DNA of 64,000 nt from Alligator mississippiensis (GCF_030867095.1 NC_081824.1:137855433-137919432); one strand, 5' to 3'. Counted from the stretch's first letter, positions 21,531 to 34,149 are shown. Translations and numbers: made by a program. The notes: generated from the sequence alone by a model not told the origin.

Positions 21531-23900
21531 ATGGCTTTGAACCTCCCCTAATACTGTGTCTTGTGCCTCTCAGATGGCATCCAATTTGCCTTATTGCTCC
21601 CCCAGCCTCTTTGCTGGGCTGCACTTGGCCTATGGTTCAGACTTGACCTCCAGTCCCATTCTGTGGGCCTTGGCCTCCTGGCTCCTTCTCTAGGCCACTA
21701 TTCTGCCCCTCATGGGCCATTCTCTGCCCCTCACTTGGCTCACTCACTGCCCCTCAACCGGCTCCTGGGCCTCATGCCCCTTGGGCCTCAGGCTCCAATC
21801 AGTGGGCCTTGGCTGCTATCTCAGGCCCTACTCCATGGGCCTGGACCCCGCCTCAGGCCCCCCCCTCAGTGGACCTGGGTCCTGTGCTTTTCTGTTGGGG
21901 TGTGCCCCCCTAGCCTTTCCCCTTTACAGGGTGACCCACAAGGCAGCAGGGGCTGAGGCTTTCCAGTGCCCCATCCTCATCTTTCACTGGGGAGACTCAG
22001 GTGTGGCATTTCCTGAGGGTTGCCCGCTACAGGCAGCTCCACCACACCATGCAACCCCAGCAGGGCACAGTTTCAGGTCTTACCCAGGACCAGAAGGATC
22101 CTCCTCCTTCCCCATAATTCCTACTCTAACTGCCAGGCATTACCGGAGCGGCAGTCCTCATGCCAGGTGATGTTAATCCTTTGGTTCCCCAGCTGCATCT
22201 AGCAGCCTACTCCCTGGTTCTGGACTTATACTCTGGCTGCCCAGTCCTCATCCAACCAGGCAGCCTCGTAGCTGTCAGGTGACCACCTAATTCGGCCTGA
22301 GCCCACCTGCCAGCTGCTCTGCAGCTTGCCAGCTCCTCTTAAAGTGGCAGGCATCACTTTATGCCATGGCGCATATAGTAAGGCCAGGATTGCATAACAT
22401 GATAATGTTACTCCTTAAACAGTGGGTTTTGCATCTGGGAGAGGGCCAAAGCCTAAATGACTGAGAGAAGTAATTACTGAGAATTAGTATCCAACATGGT
22501 TATGTTTAATGGCCATTCAAAGTGGTCTGAGACACATGAATAGGCCCTTCTAGACAAATTTGCATTCTAAAAGGAGAGGACTGTGGCAAATAACACCTGG
22601 CTATTCAGGGAAGGACATTAAGTTGGAAAATTAAGTAAGATTCAGGATTCTTAGGATATTAGATTCACAGTCTTTATGTCTGAAAGCCATCTCTGGATCT
22701 GGTAAACAGATATACCCTTGTGGAGCAGGAATTCAAATGCATAGTATGAACTCCAAGAATTCAATGGATAATACATAAATGGCCAGATAAGAAACCGTAC
22801 TTAAACCTTGCCACAGGAGCAAGTGTTTGTCTAAAATTTTCCAGGCATAAGGTGCTTTGGTCCTTCAGCTAGTGGGGTGAGTGTGATAGGCTGACAAGAG
22901 AATTTGCAGAAAACCCTGACAAGAAGGTCAGAGGCAATGGCTGCTTTCTAATCTGTTGAGCTAATAAGTGGAAGTTATATTCTTAGAGTTTAGGATAAGA
23001 GAAAATCATTGTTCTGATATTTCCATTTGTCTGTATCTCAACAAATGGTCCTTGATTTCTTATGACTGCTTTTGTCTTTATAATAAATCCTCTGTTATCT
23101 CTTATGACATACTTGTCAGTGACAAGTGTAATTTCAGAGCCTTTGACCAAAAAGGAAGTCCCCATCTAAGGAGGGGAGGAGGCTTTTATTTCTCAGCATA
23201 TGACCAGACCAGGGTTTGATACGCTAGCTGGCACAATCCCTTCTGCTAAATGCTGGCAAGACACAGGTAAAGCTGAGGCACCATCGGTTAGCAAGGTGAC
23301 CTTTGGAACGTCTCAGTGTATTCTCAGTGGTCAAGCAGCAAATGACAGAGCAAAGTTTTCAGTCTTTCTCCAGGCAGCAGGTGAGGACCCTTTTAGCTCT
23401 GGCTCTTCCTAGAAGCAAGCTCCTTTGGCTTCCAGTCTGCCTCCTGACCACAAACTACTTCTTCCCCAGCTCAGGCTGCTTGCTCTCTCTTCTCCTGAGC
23501 TTTGAACTAGCAGCTGATCGCCTGCAGCTGGGCTCCTACTTCAGAGCTGCCCATCCCACTTAAAGGGCCAGACTGCCCTGCTATATTCCTGTCTACAATC
23601 TCTTCTGCTCCTCACACATACGCTTTTTCTGTGTTGGAAAAGAAGGTCACCCACTGCACATCTCTTCCAGCTCAAAGTGAGTGCTGACCTCTCAGAGCCC
23701 TCTCTAACTTTCCATTTTAAACTTTTGCATACCTACACACTTCGCTGTTTTGGAAAGGAGGGCCCGTGGACACAAATATCTGACCCACCTGCCCTTTACA
23801 TTTGCACATTTTACCATCAAGCAGTAAAAGCAGGCCTACTAACAGTAAACCTGGGTGTGAGTAGGCTCAAACCTTCAATTATAGATACTAAAAAAATACA
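21531..23900. other. Non-coding; GC-rich 21560-22370, possible LTR-like stretch 23200-23600
   Basis: 21560-22370 is C/T-rich with many gcccctc/gggcct words and no protein signature. 23200-23600 contains a GC-rich segment ending ttaaagggccagactgccct that could be a reversed LTR, but no ends or TSD were found. Confidence 0.3.
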
Positions 23901-23904
23901 TAGT

Positions 23905-24135
23905 GGCTGTGTGTACATGAGATGCTGACTGTGCAGTAGCATCACATGGCAGGAAGCATTACACGATGCTACTGTGCAGTAGTGACAAGATTCTGCGCAG
24001 TCACCTAAAAGCCATTTGGCAATGCTACTGAGCAGTAACTCCAGTTAGTACACAGTTATTTAGTGCTTGTTTATACAAGCACTAAATGACTGTGTAGTAA
24101 TGACTGCACAGTCAGCATCTTGTGTAGACACAGCC
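23905..24135. mobile_element. Palindromic MITE with 'GGCTGTGTCTACA' ends, 3-bp TSD
   Basis: Left end ggctgtgtgtacatgagatgctgactgtgc and right end with the complement of ggctgtgtctacacaagatgctgactgtgc (longer strings shared by eye); flanked by AGT on each side. The inner hairpin is tagtgcttgt..acaagcacta. Same family as 61085-61342. Confidence 0.7.
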
Positions 24136-25788
24136 AGTGACCATAACAGAGAATGCATAACGTTAGCAGGGTTACATATCTAACTGAAATCTTAGTATTT
24201 TCTTACAGTGGAGATAAATTCACGGGAGAAGTGCATACTTTGAGCTAGGGTAAATTAAAATGCAATTATAATTGCATTTTTTATATAAATAAAGTTTCTG
24301 TTTGTCTGTACATGCAGATTATGACACAAAAAATGAATGCAAACATATAAACCAAAATGGGCTAACTTGTCCATGTTCTTTTCAGTTTTCAGTCTAGTAT
24401 GGCCATGTTCATATGTAGTAGAAAAAAGTCTGATTCTTAAAAGTGCTGAACATTGTTTAACTTCTTTTGAACATAATGGAAGCTGGTGGTGTTCAGTGCC
24501 TTGCAGGGCTGAGCCCTACATTAAAAAAAATGTCATTAATTCATTCATAGCAGACTGGCTGTGAGGACAAGGAACACAGGCATGAACCTTTCTGGTCTAG
24601 GTTGCTGATCTGAATCTACCCCAGGCCAACAGGAGAAGGAGCTTATATGTCTGTGGATACTGAAGTTTTCTTTTGTGCTTTCTCCTGGAGTTTAAGCATG
24701 CTATGAGCATTAAAAAGAGAAAGAGACTTTTCTGGATGGAGTGAGTTTCCATGAGACTCAGTTATTTTTTAAAGAAACTCAAAATATTTTCAAGAGCAGA
24801 TGAGCTGAATCCTAGAAAGAAGAAAACATTGAAATCCTGCATGGTGAGATACCAGCATAAGCATGGATCTGCTATCCACTTAGGTCTCCTTCTGTAGTAC
24901 AGTACCTGGCTGACCTCTCCTTTTACCTCTGTCAGATGGGGGTGGGGGATCCCATTGGTCTCTTATCTTTTCCTTATACCATCATGATACCGTACCTCAT
25001 AGTGCTGTTGTGGTTCCCTCCTCTAATGAGGCAGCCAGGTCCATGAGCCTCCTGCATGCTCACCCATTTTTCCACCCCTCTTGAAAATGTCACCTGTATC
25101 ATGTGGTGATATTGCCTGGTGTGTTGACTGTTGGCAGCTGAAATCAGGCAGGTAAAGGTGGGGAGCTGTGTTTCTTGAGTCTTGGGATGGTTACAATTAA
25201 AATACTTTTTTGCAGGAGAGAGGAAACTCATCTTCTTTATTTTGGGTCACTGCACCTGCAGCAGAGGGGAGGGGCGCAAATGCAGCCAGGGAAGAAAGGC
25301 AGGGTGTGATGGATGTGCTTCCTGCCACTGATCCAGGGGCATGCACCCCCTGGGAACAGCCCAGCACAGGCCCCCCCAGCCTGCAGCTGTCCCACTCACT
25401 GACAACTTCCCCCCCCCCGCTTTGGTCCCTGCTGCAGCTCCAGGAGCAGCCAACAGGCTGTGCCACACCCCTCCCCCCACCCCTTCCCTAGTCCCAGCCT
25501 TACTTCTTCCCTCCCTCACTGCCAATTTTCCCCTTATTTAAACTGATTTTTTCCTTTTCTTCCTTTTATCCTGATTCCATCCCAGTTTTTATGCTTTGAA
25601 GATAAACCCTTGAAAATTCCTGGATTTGTTGGGTTTTTTTTAAATAAAAACTGAGAATACGGAACACTAACTATATAGGAAACTTGTTTAATAATAATTT
25701 TTAATTTTAGATGCTGACAACTAAAATAGGAGTGACACCATATTTCCAACTGTCCATTTTTCCATGAGATATCATTGGCTGTCTCTTG
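24136..25788. other. Non-coding
   Basis: An AT-rich imperfect palindrome lies near 24250-24285 (tgcaattataattgca). 25215-25560 is GC-rich with a C-run, without coding support. The rest is unremarkable. Confidence 0.35.
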
Positions 25789-25796
25789 CTGTACAA

Positions 25797-25934
25797 CACT
25801 GATTCTCAAACTAGGTGCATGAGTCCCAGTGAGGTTGCAGCACTTGAGTGGTGTCATGAGTTCCATATGCATTCGTAGTCATCAGGCTTGGCCCAGGAAT
25901 GAGGTCACCCATGCAAAAGGATTGAGAATCACTT
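25797..25934. mobile_element. Short hAT-type MITE, 138 bp
   Basis: Ends cactgattctcaa and ttgagaatcactt are inverted; flanks ctgtacaa and ctgtaaag resemble an 8-bp TSD (6 of 8). Confidence 0.55.
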
Positions 25935-25942
25935 CTGTAAAG

Positions 25943-27159
25943 CATCTAAGTTTTGCCATGGAAGAACTGAAGGATGCTTTTTAGATCCTGGAGCAATATT
26001 CTCAAGTGAAAACTTTCTTAAATGTTTTTATTTATAATATCAACTCAGCAAAGTATCTGCATTCAGTTAAAGGAAAGTGAACTTGTATGTTATTGCTTGC
26101 CTAAAATATTACCTCCTTGCTCTTTCAGAGGTGCATACTGAGCCCACATACACTTTCTTGTTAAATATATCTTTAACATGCAGCAAAAATTCAACATATA
26201 AGGGCTATGAGCTGGTTACCAAAAATTGCTAAGGAAAATTCCCACTACAACAACTCTTGTGAGTAAAGCTTTATTTCAACTGAAGTGTCTCCTTTGGGCT
26301 TTGCCATCTCAGTGTCGTCCATTATAATAGGAGACAACTTTCCCTTCAGACAAAACTGCAGTGAGCTTTGTGCAGTGCTCTGAGCCATCACCCTACCCAG
26401 GTCTGGGGCAGCAAAATCAGGTTAATGTAACTACCATATATAGCAATAATAGCATCACATCAGAGGAGTTAGTGGGCATTTTTACTACCTCTGCTACCTC
26501 TAGCAGGTGTCTTGCCGGCTGTCACTCAGGGGAGTGTCCTCTTTAGGAGCTTGCTAAAACAATACACAATGTCTATCCTGTCAGCTTATGGAGTGGGAGC
26601 CAACAATCACAGAGTCAAGGGGCCCTATTAGACTGAGTGTTTCCTTCCTTTTCCCTCCAAAACATGGCAATGAATTGCACATATATTTTGATACAACAGT
26701 AGATACTGATTTGAGGGAGACAGGAGTAGAACACCCTGTACCATTTCTGCCTTTCTATGGACAGTTGTGAGATTGCATCCTCAAACAGCACCTTGTGATA
26801 TCAGGGACTGGAGTATATGTAGCATTACAGGCTAGATTTGGTACCAGGAAGAAAAACTTCAGCTGTAGTGGAAAGGCAGTCTCCATCATCAGTGGACTTT
26901 ATTTTATGATAAAGCCCCAATGCCATCCCTCTCCTTCTGCTGAGTCTGTACAGAAAGTCTGGATCATCTCATAGCTCCAGCAGTGAGAAAGAGGTTCAGA
27001 TAACAGGAGGTAGCACTGGACAGAGGAATGGCAAGGCCAGTTATATGTGATCCTAAACCCTGAGTAGATTCATGGCTGTTTGCTGTGAAATGGAGGGATT
27101 TGCAGTTGTTCTCCATTTTGTGCTTCAGGTGAACATGTTTCCTAAGTAGCTCCGTTGCT
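25943..27159. other. No recognisable feature
   Basis: AT-rich; only short frames in all six readings. Confidence 0.4.
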
Positions 27160-27167
27160 TCCTAGTC

Positions 27168-27426
27168 CAGGGTTTTTCAATTGGTGGGATGTGTCCCACT
27201 GGTGGGGCGCAAAGGTCCTCAAGGTGGGACTCACGGGTCGTGGCAGCAAAACTGGAAGTGCCACAGCAGGACTTCTTCGATTAGTTGCTGAGGAACTTCT
27301 GTCCCCTCCCCCTGCTTTTTGACTGACCTTTGGGAGACCCCCCACTCCTGCTTATTGACTGGTGGAACCAGGATTTTTTGACCTTATGTAGGTGGGACAT
27401 AAGGTGCAAAAGGTTGAGAACTGCTG
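27168..27426. mobile_element. hAT-type MITE, 259 bp
   Basis: Ends cagggtttttcaattggtgg and ggttgagaactgctg are imperfect inverted repeats of the 'CAGNGGTTCTCAACC' kind; flanks tcctagtc (27160-27167) and tccgagtc (27427-27434) agree at 7 of 8 positions. Confidence 0.65.
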
Positions 27427-27949
27427 TCCGAGTCTACTTATACCATCTTCTCGGGCTCACGTACCACCTCCAGTCTGCCTGTATTCCAAACAAAATATAG
27501 TCCATCAATACGTACAACAATGTTTGTGAGCTTTTTGATCTTGTGGCAGAGAAACCAGAAGATAATTACATGTCTACTACTTACAAAATAGCAACAGACA
27601 GAAGAGAACAGGTCAGTATTGTTCCCAGATAATATTCACCTTCTTCAAGACTATCTGTGAATGACTCATCCTAGTCTACTGTGTCTGCAGTGACGGAAGG
27701 CAGAATGCTCAGTCCTAGTTTATTATGTGTTGTCTCTTGTCAACAGAGGTGAAATATTTCATCATTAATCTGCTTTAATAATGAGTGTGGTTTTTTTCCT
27801 AACAAATATCTTATGGCTTCTAATTATTTTTTAAAATGTACACATAAACTTTACTCTTGTGAGTAAAGTTTTAATAGGAGAAAGCAAAGTAATATTTATA
27901 TATAAACATTTAATCAAATATATAGTGTTATGAGAGAGCAGACAGCTTT
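27427..27949. other. No recognisable feature
   Basis: AT-rich, no frames or repeats that I can name. Confidence 0.4.
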
Positions 27950-28204
27950 GGGTAGATGCAAGACTTGAGGCAAGATATAGGAGGAAAGACTGAAGGAACT
28001 TGGGTTATTTAGTTTGGAGAAGAGAAGAATGAGGGGGGATTTGACAACAATCTTCAAATACATGAAGGGTGATTATAGAGAGGACGGAGATGAGCTTTTC
28101 TCCATGACTGTAGCAAACAGGACTAGGAGCAAGGGCCTGAAGCTTCAGCAAGAGAAATTGAGGTTGGAGATTAGGAGGAACTTTCTGTCTATGAGGGTGG
28201 CCAG
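27950..28204 (+). mobile_element. CR1 LINE fragment, left part (interrupted)
   Basis: Translates as the ORF2 C-terminal region: EKRRMRGDLTTIFKYMKGDY, then RSKGLKLQQEKLRLEIRRNF and RVA. It resumes at 30867 after a hAT insertion. Confidence 0.85.
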
Positions 28205-28634
28205 CAAGGTGAGTAAAAAGCAATTTTTTTTTTTTTAAAGTTGGTCTTTTAAAATCTAAATAAGATTTTGGTTCTTTATTTAAATTATAATTAATTTTTC
28301 CTTTTTAAAAATAAACTAGCATACAATAAAACTTGGACTTAATACAGCATAGGCTAAGGTGTACATTTAATATAATCTATTAAATAATTTAAATAAATAT
28401 GTTGAGTCAATGAGCTTCTATGAAAAACTCTAGAGTTAAAAGCTGATTTCCTTCTGGATAAGAATGAGGAGGAAGACTTTTAATTTTTAAGGTAACACTT
28501 TAAAAACATGACATAATATTTGATGTATTAGTTAGGGGGTTGAATTTGCAAGGAATTCAGAGTCTATACTGCTGAGTGCAAAGGATCAGCAAAGTTATTA
28601 CAGATGATGGCCTCTGACTCCAGCATATACCATT

Positions 28635-29195
28635 GTGTGTTCTCCTTCATTAGGATTATCCAGAGAAGCAGCAGTAAAAGCTATAACAAAATACTGTGAG
28701 CAAAAATTCAAGTGTCATGCGCACAGCCTTATCACAGATAATGCTGCAAATGTAGCAAAGATGAGGAGAAACTTAAACAAAGATAATGAAGCAAATCTGA
28801 CACTTATAACATATGGATGCAGTGCATATTTGATGCATCTTTTAGGCAAAGATTTAAGTACTCCAGGAATAAAGAAAAATGTTGCTGAAATTGCAAAGTA
28901 TTTCCATAATAATCAGCTTGCTTCAGCTTCACCAAAGAGAGCAGGGGGATTCCAGCTAATTCTCCTCCAAGATGTACAATGGAATTCAATGGTTGATTGC
29001 TTTCGGCTATTTATTAACTGGCCTATTCTGATGGCCAGCTGTGGAGACAACTGTGACAGTATCACAACAATAGAAGTCAACACTGGACTGTAGAGAAATG
29101 TAGAAGATATGCTGCATACCTTAAAAGCTATTTCCAAAGTCTTGAACAAACTACTGTACAGAAAAACTGTTTCTCTATTGCAGATGCTGTTGAAA
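28635..29195 (+). pseudogene. hAT transposase relic (DUF659-like part)
   Basis: The best-preserved part of the transposon: DNAAN (catalytic Asp context), a GCSAYLMHLL motif and QDVQWNSM are hallmarks of DUF659/hAT transposases related to ZBED-type domestication sources. The upstream BED finger was not found, and the frame ends at a stop at 29091 before resuming. Confidence 0.8.
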
Positions 29196-29199
29196 TTTT

Positions 29200-29462
29200 G
29201 AAAAAAACTTCCCACCCCCACCCCCTGCCACCGACACCACTGGCAGTGTGTGCAGGCAGGCAGTGATCGCCGCTGGCTGCTGCCGCCACTGCCAGTGGCG
29301 TCTGCGGGTGGTCGCTGACCCCTGGCTGGTGCTTGCCACCCCCACCCCCCACCAACCGCACTGGCAGTGTCTGCAGGAGCTCCCCACTTACAGCCACCAT
29401 GCTCCAGCCACTGCCACCACACTCCCGCCACTGCCAGCACCGCCGTACCCCTCAAGCTGCCA
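29200..29462. repeat. GC-rich insert inside the hAT transposase relic
   Basis: A CpG-containing, CCACC/CACTGGCAGTG-rich stretch that interrupts otherwise AT-rich transposase sequence; caccactggcagtgtgtgca and cgcactggcagtgtctgcag recur within it, suggesting a locally duplicated unit. Origin unknown. Confidence 0.55.
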
Positions 29463-29611
29463 GGAGTATGCATCCTTCATGACGTGGGTACCTACTAATT
29501 GCCCATCAATCATGCCAACTATAATAAATTTCAGAGATGAACCATTAAAGCAGTACATGTTTGCTGTGGATGTTTTGAAGAAAGTCACACTATTTAGGTG
29601 CTATAAGTGGG

Positions 29612-29690
29612 TGCTGGGGTAGCATGGGTATTAAGTTGCATAGTTAACAGCTCAGAAGTCACAAGTTTGAGTCCATAGTAGAAGTGCTCA
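29612..29690 (+). mobile_element. tRNA-derived SINE-like head
   Basis: An A-box-like ggtagcatgggtattaagtt is followed about 35 bp on by a B-box-like acaagtttgagtcc. Too degenerate to be a tRNA gene; probably a SINE relic inside the transposon. Confidence 0.35.
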
Positions 29691-30139
29691 TGGTATAGTT
29701 TTTTAAATTTCAATAAAACTGTGGATTTGGCTAAATAGCTTGTCACAAGGACATGAGGGAGGAAAGGACTAGTAGAAGTCACTAGTAAATCACCTGGAAC
29801 TCAAGCTTGTTGAAGTGCTAAACAAGCTTTTACCATCAATAGTCTCTTCTGCAGGTTCACAAAAATATTTTCTTCATTTGACTGGTTCATTCAAAGCTGA
29901 GAAATCAATTGGAAGTTGAAAAAAATCAAGAAAGCTTGTTTTTCTCTTCCAATCTATAAATAAAAAGAGGGAGGAAGATGAGATTTATGAGTTCTAAAAT
30001 CTTGACAGGGGTCAACATTCTTAAAACAGCTTAGGTAAAAAATGACTGTCTTAGTTTAAAAATAAATTCAGCTAGTTGGAACTTAGGCTCAAATGATTTT
30101 CAGCTAGGCACTTTAGAAAAATTTCCCCAAGGTGAAATA

Positions 30140-30200
30140 ATAGTTTCCCCCAATTATTATTATTGTTGTTATTATTATTATTATTATTATTATTCCCCAA
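30140..30200. repeat. (ATT)n microsatellite
   Basis: About 55 bp of tta/att repeats with one gtt interruption. Confidence 0.85.
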
Positions 30201-30504
30201 TAATAATATTTCCCCTGAAATAATTGGTTTAATTCACTAAACATAGGTTCTAATATTATAACAGTTAATACCAGTGTTTAATTAATTAATTAGCTTTAAA
30301 TGTGCACCATGTTTTGATTAAAAAAACATTTCTATATCCAAAAGTTTAAAGTTTTGTTTAATAAATCTGAAATGCTGATTTTGTGTGTTTAATTAAATTC
30401 AAGTTGCCATTAATGCAGCTTAATACAAACATGAGCAAAATTTAATCATCTAGTGAATAAGAAATATATATTTCACTATTTTATAGCATACTAAAATGTA
30501 GGAT

Positions 30505-30655
30505 TTTTAACAATCCAAATGTGTTAAACTACTGCGTGGTAAATCTACTACCTATATTTACAGGTAGTAGAAAATCACACAGCATACCAATTTACTGCGC
30601 AGTTGCTGCTGCACACGGTTACACACACACACCAGTTGTGTAGCTAGGAAACATG
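30505..30655. mobile_element. Fragment of a 'GTCTACA' family palindromic element
   Basis: taaatctactacctatattt then acaggtagtagaaaatcaca closely match 32455-32500, including the central hairpin. It lies inside the right end of the hAT transposon, so it inserted there. Confidence 0.55.
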
Positions 30656-30866
30656 TTCCAAATACACTGTAAAAGCTGTATTTAGTTGTAAATCAACAAC
30701 TTTTAATTGTTATATCAACCAATCAAAAGATACCTTTCTTTAAAAAACAACGGCAACAAAAAATACAATGGGAAAGTTGATAAAAATCAACAGTTTAAAT
30801 TAGACTTTAGGCTTGCTGCTTTAAATCAGTGATTGAAATCAACTTGACTTAAATCAATCCACCCTG

Positions 30867-31035
30867 GTGGCCAAATATTGAAACAGGTTACCTAGAGAAA
30901 CTCTGAAATATCCATTCCTGGAAATTTTCAAGAGCAGGTTAGATAGATGCTTGGCTGAGATGGTTTAGTCAGGGATGTTCCTGCAGGGGCTGATCCCTCT
31001 AGGTCGCATCGAGAAGATTGGTATTTTACTCTTCA
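30867..31035 (+). mobile_element. CR1 LINE fragment, right part
   Basis: Continuation of the interrupted CR1 ORF2 end: ETG-YLEKL-like, then FLEIFKSRLDRCLAEMV and the 3' UTR start near gggctgatccctctaggtcg. It begins exactly at the second copy of the hAT target site. Confidence 0.8.
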
Positions 31036-31289
31036 ACAATAGGGATGAAAGTTCACTCTCAGTGTCAGCTGCTTTTTCCAGTCCTCTCCCATTCCTTGCC
31101 AGTATGTGCTGAAGGCTCACATTACGGACACTTCTCTGGATTAATAACCTGACTACTTGACTCAGCGTAGAAGCTAGAGATTGAAGGAGTCCAGATAAAT
31201 AATCTACTCTCTCATGATAGAGGCAGTGTGTTCATATGAAGCCTGAGACTGGTAGGTGGTATATAGAATCTAGTACTGCTCCTATTTGG

Positions 31290-32603
31290 GTGAAGGTGGA
31301 TCAGGCAAAGGTGTCACTGGGTTTACTACACAATAGACTAAGTAGACTGTGCAGTAAACATCTTGGTGTCTACATGTGCATAGGGTGGAGTAAACTAATT
31401 TACTGTGTAGCAGGACAGTACTTGTAAATACAAGTACTTGTAAATACAAGTACTATCCTGCTGCAGAATAAAAAAAAAAAATCTGCAGCAATGCTTGTGT
31501 AGATGCTGGAGGGTTTGGCTGGCGCATGAGGGTGATTCAGTGTCTGCTGGCTAACCTCATACTGAAGCACTCTCATACCCCAGGCAGCCCCTCTACAGCA
31601 TGTGGAGCCAGGGGGAGGAGCCCTGGGCTGGCAGGCTGACCCCCCGGGCTCCCTGCCAGCCAGGGCTGCTTTGCTTCTGCTCAATGTGCTGCGATCCCAG
31701 GTGCACATGCAGCAGCAATATGCTGCAGAGTGATAAGCTCCAGAGCTTTTTGCTTTGCATTAAATCGGCATGTGTAGACACGCTAATTGTGTGCTGCTGA
31801 ATGGGCACGTCTGCATGTATTATTAATGTGCTAAAGCTTACTGTTCAATAAAATATTGCGCGCTAAAATTTCCCTGGGAGCACGTCTACACGTGCGCCCA
31901 AGAGGATCAAATTTGCTCCTTACATGAGCAGTTCAGTGCAGGGCTACTCCTGCTCTGCTGTGCTCCCATACAGTAGCCAGAGGAAGCTCTAGGCTCCCCT
32001 GGGTGCCTGCCCCCAGCTGGCATGGGGTACTGGAGTCAGGTCTGGGTTCCAAGGGGCAGGGGGAGCTGTCCTACCTCCAAGGCAGCTGGCTCCCACCCTG
32101 CACCAGGCAGCTGCCTGCTGCTCAAGCCCCGCTCTGAGATTGGAGTGGAGGCTGGGACATTGTTCCCTTCCCTGGCAGCAGTCAAATGCTGGGCCCCAGC
32201 TCTGATCTCAGACATGAAGCTGGGACATTGTCCCAGCTGCAGCTGCCTGCTGCCAGGACAGGGGATGATGTCTCAGCTCCAGCTTTCTTCTGCTGATTGG
32301 AGTGGGGGCTGGGAAGCAGGCAGCTGTTTGGGGGAGGGGACTGTTCTACCGCCTCTGATGCCTGGGTTGACTGTGAGCAATTCTCTGGGAGCAATTTGCA
32401 ATTTGCTTTACTGTATAGGTAGACATAGCTGTCTACCTATGCAGTACTGTGCGGTAAATCTACTACCTGTATTTACAGGTAGTAGAAAACTGTGGAGTAG
32501 ACTAACCCACTGCACAGTAGCTGTTGCACACAGTTACATAGTGATGCTGTACTATGCAGTGATTAGTCTACCCTGCAGTAAAGCATCTTGTGTAGATGTG
32601 CCC
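31290..32603. mobile_element. Cluster of nested palindromic elements, 'GTCTACAY' termini
   Basis: Repeated terminal words (tggtgtctacatgtgcatag near 31363; gcatgtgtagacacgc near 31768; gggagcacgtctacacgtgc at 31876; cttgtgtagatgtgccc ending at 32603) and internal hairpins (gtacttgtaaatacaagtac near 31420; acctgtatttacaggt near 32465; aggtagacatagctgtctac near 32420). 31510-31690 is related to 10430-10600. Single-element borders cannot all be placed. Confidence 0.5.
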
Positions 32604-34100
32604 AATGAGACTAGAACATTTTTAATGTTAGGTCATCTCTGGGAAAGTGAAGCCAAGTTTCATTCTGGCAAGCTGAAACCAGTCTGGAGTATAAAGAGTG
32701 AAGATGAGGAAGGTAAAGTAGTTTTTTGTTCTGTCTAAATTAAGAAACAGAATCAACTTCTGAGTTTTTTTAGCTCAATACCAAATAAAATTTTAATGTA
32801 AACAAACAGTCAAAAATAAGTTGCATTTATAATGTGTGGGAAACAAATTATGGGAATGGGAGAAAGTAACTGCTTGAAGTTGCAGGATGATTACCATATG
32901 TACGGTTTTCTCATTTTGCAATATTTATCCTGAAGGTGATGTGGCCTGTGAGTGCTTTTACTAGTGATGATGATGTGTGAGAAAGAAAGCAGTTTGAGTC
33001 TAGGTTGAGTTTGGAGGCTTACTTGTTAAAAAGGCCAGGGTTTATTGAGCCTGTTTGACATGGATTCACCAAGAGAGAATTGAGATACACTTACATTGCA
33101 GTCTTTTTTACAATTGCTTTTTAGAGTCAAATCACACTTGGAGGTAAAGAAAATATTCTGTCTGGTTTGATTTTTTTTTTTAACTTTTTAGATTCTCAAA
33201 AAATGTTTTTTCTTTCCTTCCTTCCTCTTCTTTAAGACTTTTCTAGTTGGAATAATATTAAAACGATTAAGAAAGAAGGCACAATTGTCATTGTATCATA
33301 CTTCATTATACTAATTGTTTTCCTGTTTTCCTTCTTTTCAGCTGCAGAGTTTATCATGGTTAAAAACTTCAGGCAATGCAATAACAGAAATATTTTAAGG
33401 TTAATTTGTTATAGTTGTCATTAGCCTTTAATAAAAATAAATTCATGCATACAACTATCAAATGGAAAGTCTGGCAATGAAAGTCTTAGCACAACTCCAG
33501 AAGGGTACCCATGGCTTTTACTATTGTCAGATCATAAAGTTTTACAGTAATGGAATGAACTAGAGATACAGAACCCAAGTAAGGAAGTTGTTTCTTCAGC
33601 TGTCCATTTTGTGAGCACTTCCAAACCTTTAGGTGAAAGAGGCTGTTTTATTAATGTGGGGTGGGATCACCCCCAGATTTGCTGGACTGCTTCTGGAGCA
33701 ATTCTCTAAACCTCAGAAACAGTTTATATCTAAAGGGATACTTCTCTAAAATTAGACTTAGAATTCCACTTATGATAAAAATATCTAAGATTTCTCAGAG
33801 GGAAAGAAAAAATAGCCACTCTCCTAGGCTAAATACAGATGGTCAAAAAGTCAGAGGCAGAATTGATTCAGTCTTCACAGGTGGTTGGCAGGCCCAATCA
33901 GGTGACATAAGAGGTGAGTCTGCTCTCAGGTCCAGTTTCCCTACCTGGCCCCTGGGTGAGGCAGGGGCAAGCCCTCTCCTTTTGCGGGGCCTGATTGGTG
34001 GGGAAAAAGAAACACCACCCCCCTCACCGATCATTTCTGAACTTTTCAAAACCTGCGGGCTAAGCTGCCACTGGCTATTCTGTCACACTAACATAACCCC
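32604..34100. other. No recognisable gene
   Basis: AT-rich. A donor-like gaggaaggtaaag occurs near 32706 after an open stretch, without other exon support. Confidence 0.35.
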
Positions 34101-34149
34101 CACCAGAATTATCATACAAGCAAACTCAAAGGACTCTTAATATTCAGCT

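Larger units (their letters stand above)
28205..30866 (+). mobile_element. hAT DNA transposon, 2.66 kb, inserted in CR1, transposase relics
   Basis: Ends CAAGGTGAGT and complement CAGGGTGGAT; flanked by gtggccag (28197-28204) and gtggccaa (30867-30874), which are target-site copies since the CR1 frame continues across them. Inside, + strand, are pieces of a hAT transposase: the catalytic-domain region at 28635-29093 (VKAITKYCEQKFKCHAHSLI, TDNAANVAKMRRNL, TYGCSAYLMHLLGKDL, LQDVQWNSMVDC), a continuation to about 29195 (EDMLHTLKAISKVLNKLLYR), and after a GC-rich insert a further piece at 29465-29590 (PSIMPTIINFRDEPLKQYMF). Frameshifts and stops make it dead. Confidence 0.85.

Noticed and set aside
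28014-28238. Small independent gene of 74 codons
   Set aside because: It is the CR1 ORF2 end running into the hAT transposon's poly-T left end.
30140-30200. CRISPR-like or regulatory repeat array
   Set aside because: It is a plain (ATT)n microsatellite; no spacers, and the window is vertebrate DNA.
32022-32738. 238-codon frame, including a possible exon ending at gaggaag/gtaaag
   Set aside because: It lies mostly in nested palindromic elements; the last 35 codons alone have no recognisable protein and only a donor-like site.
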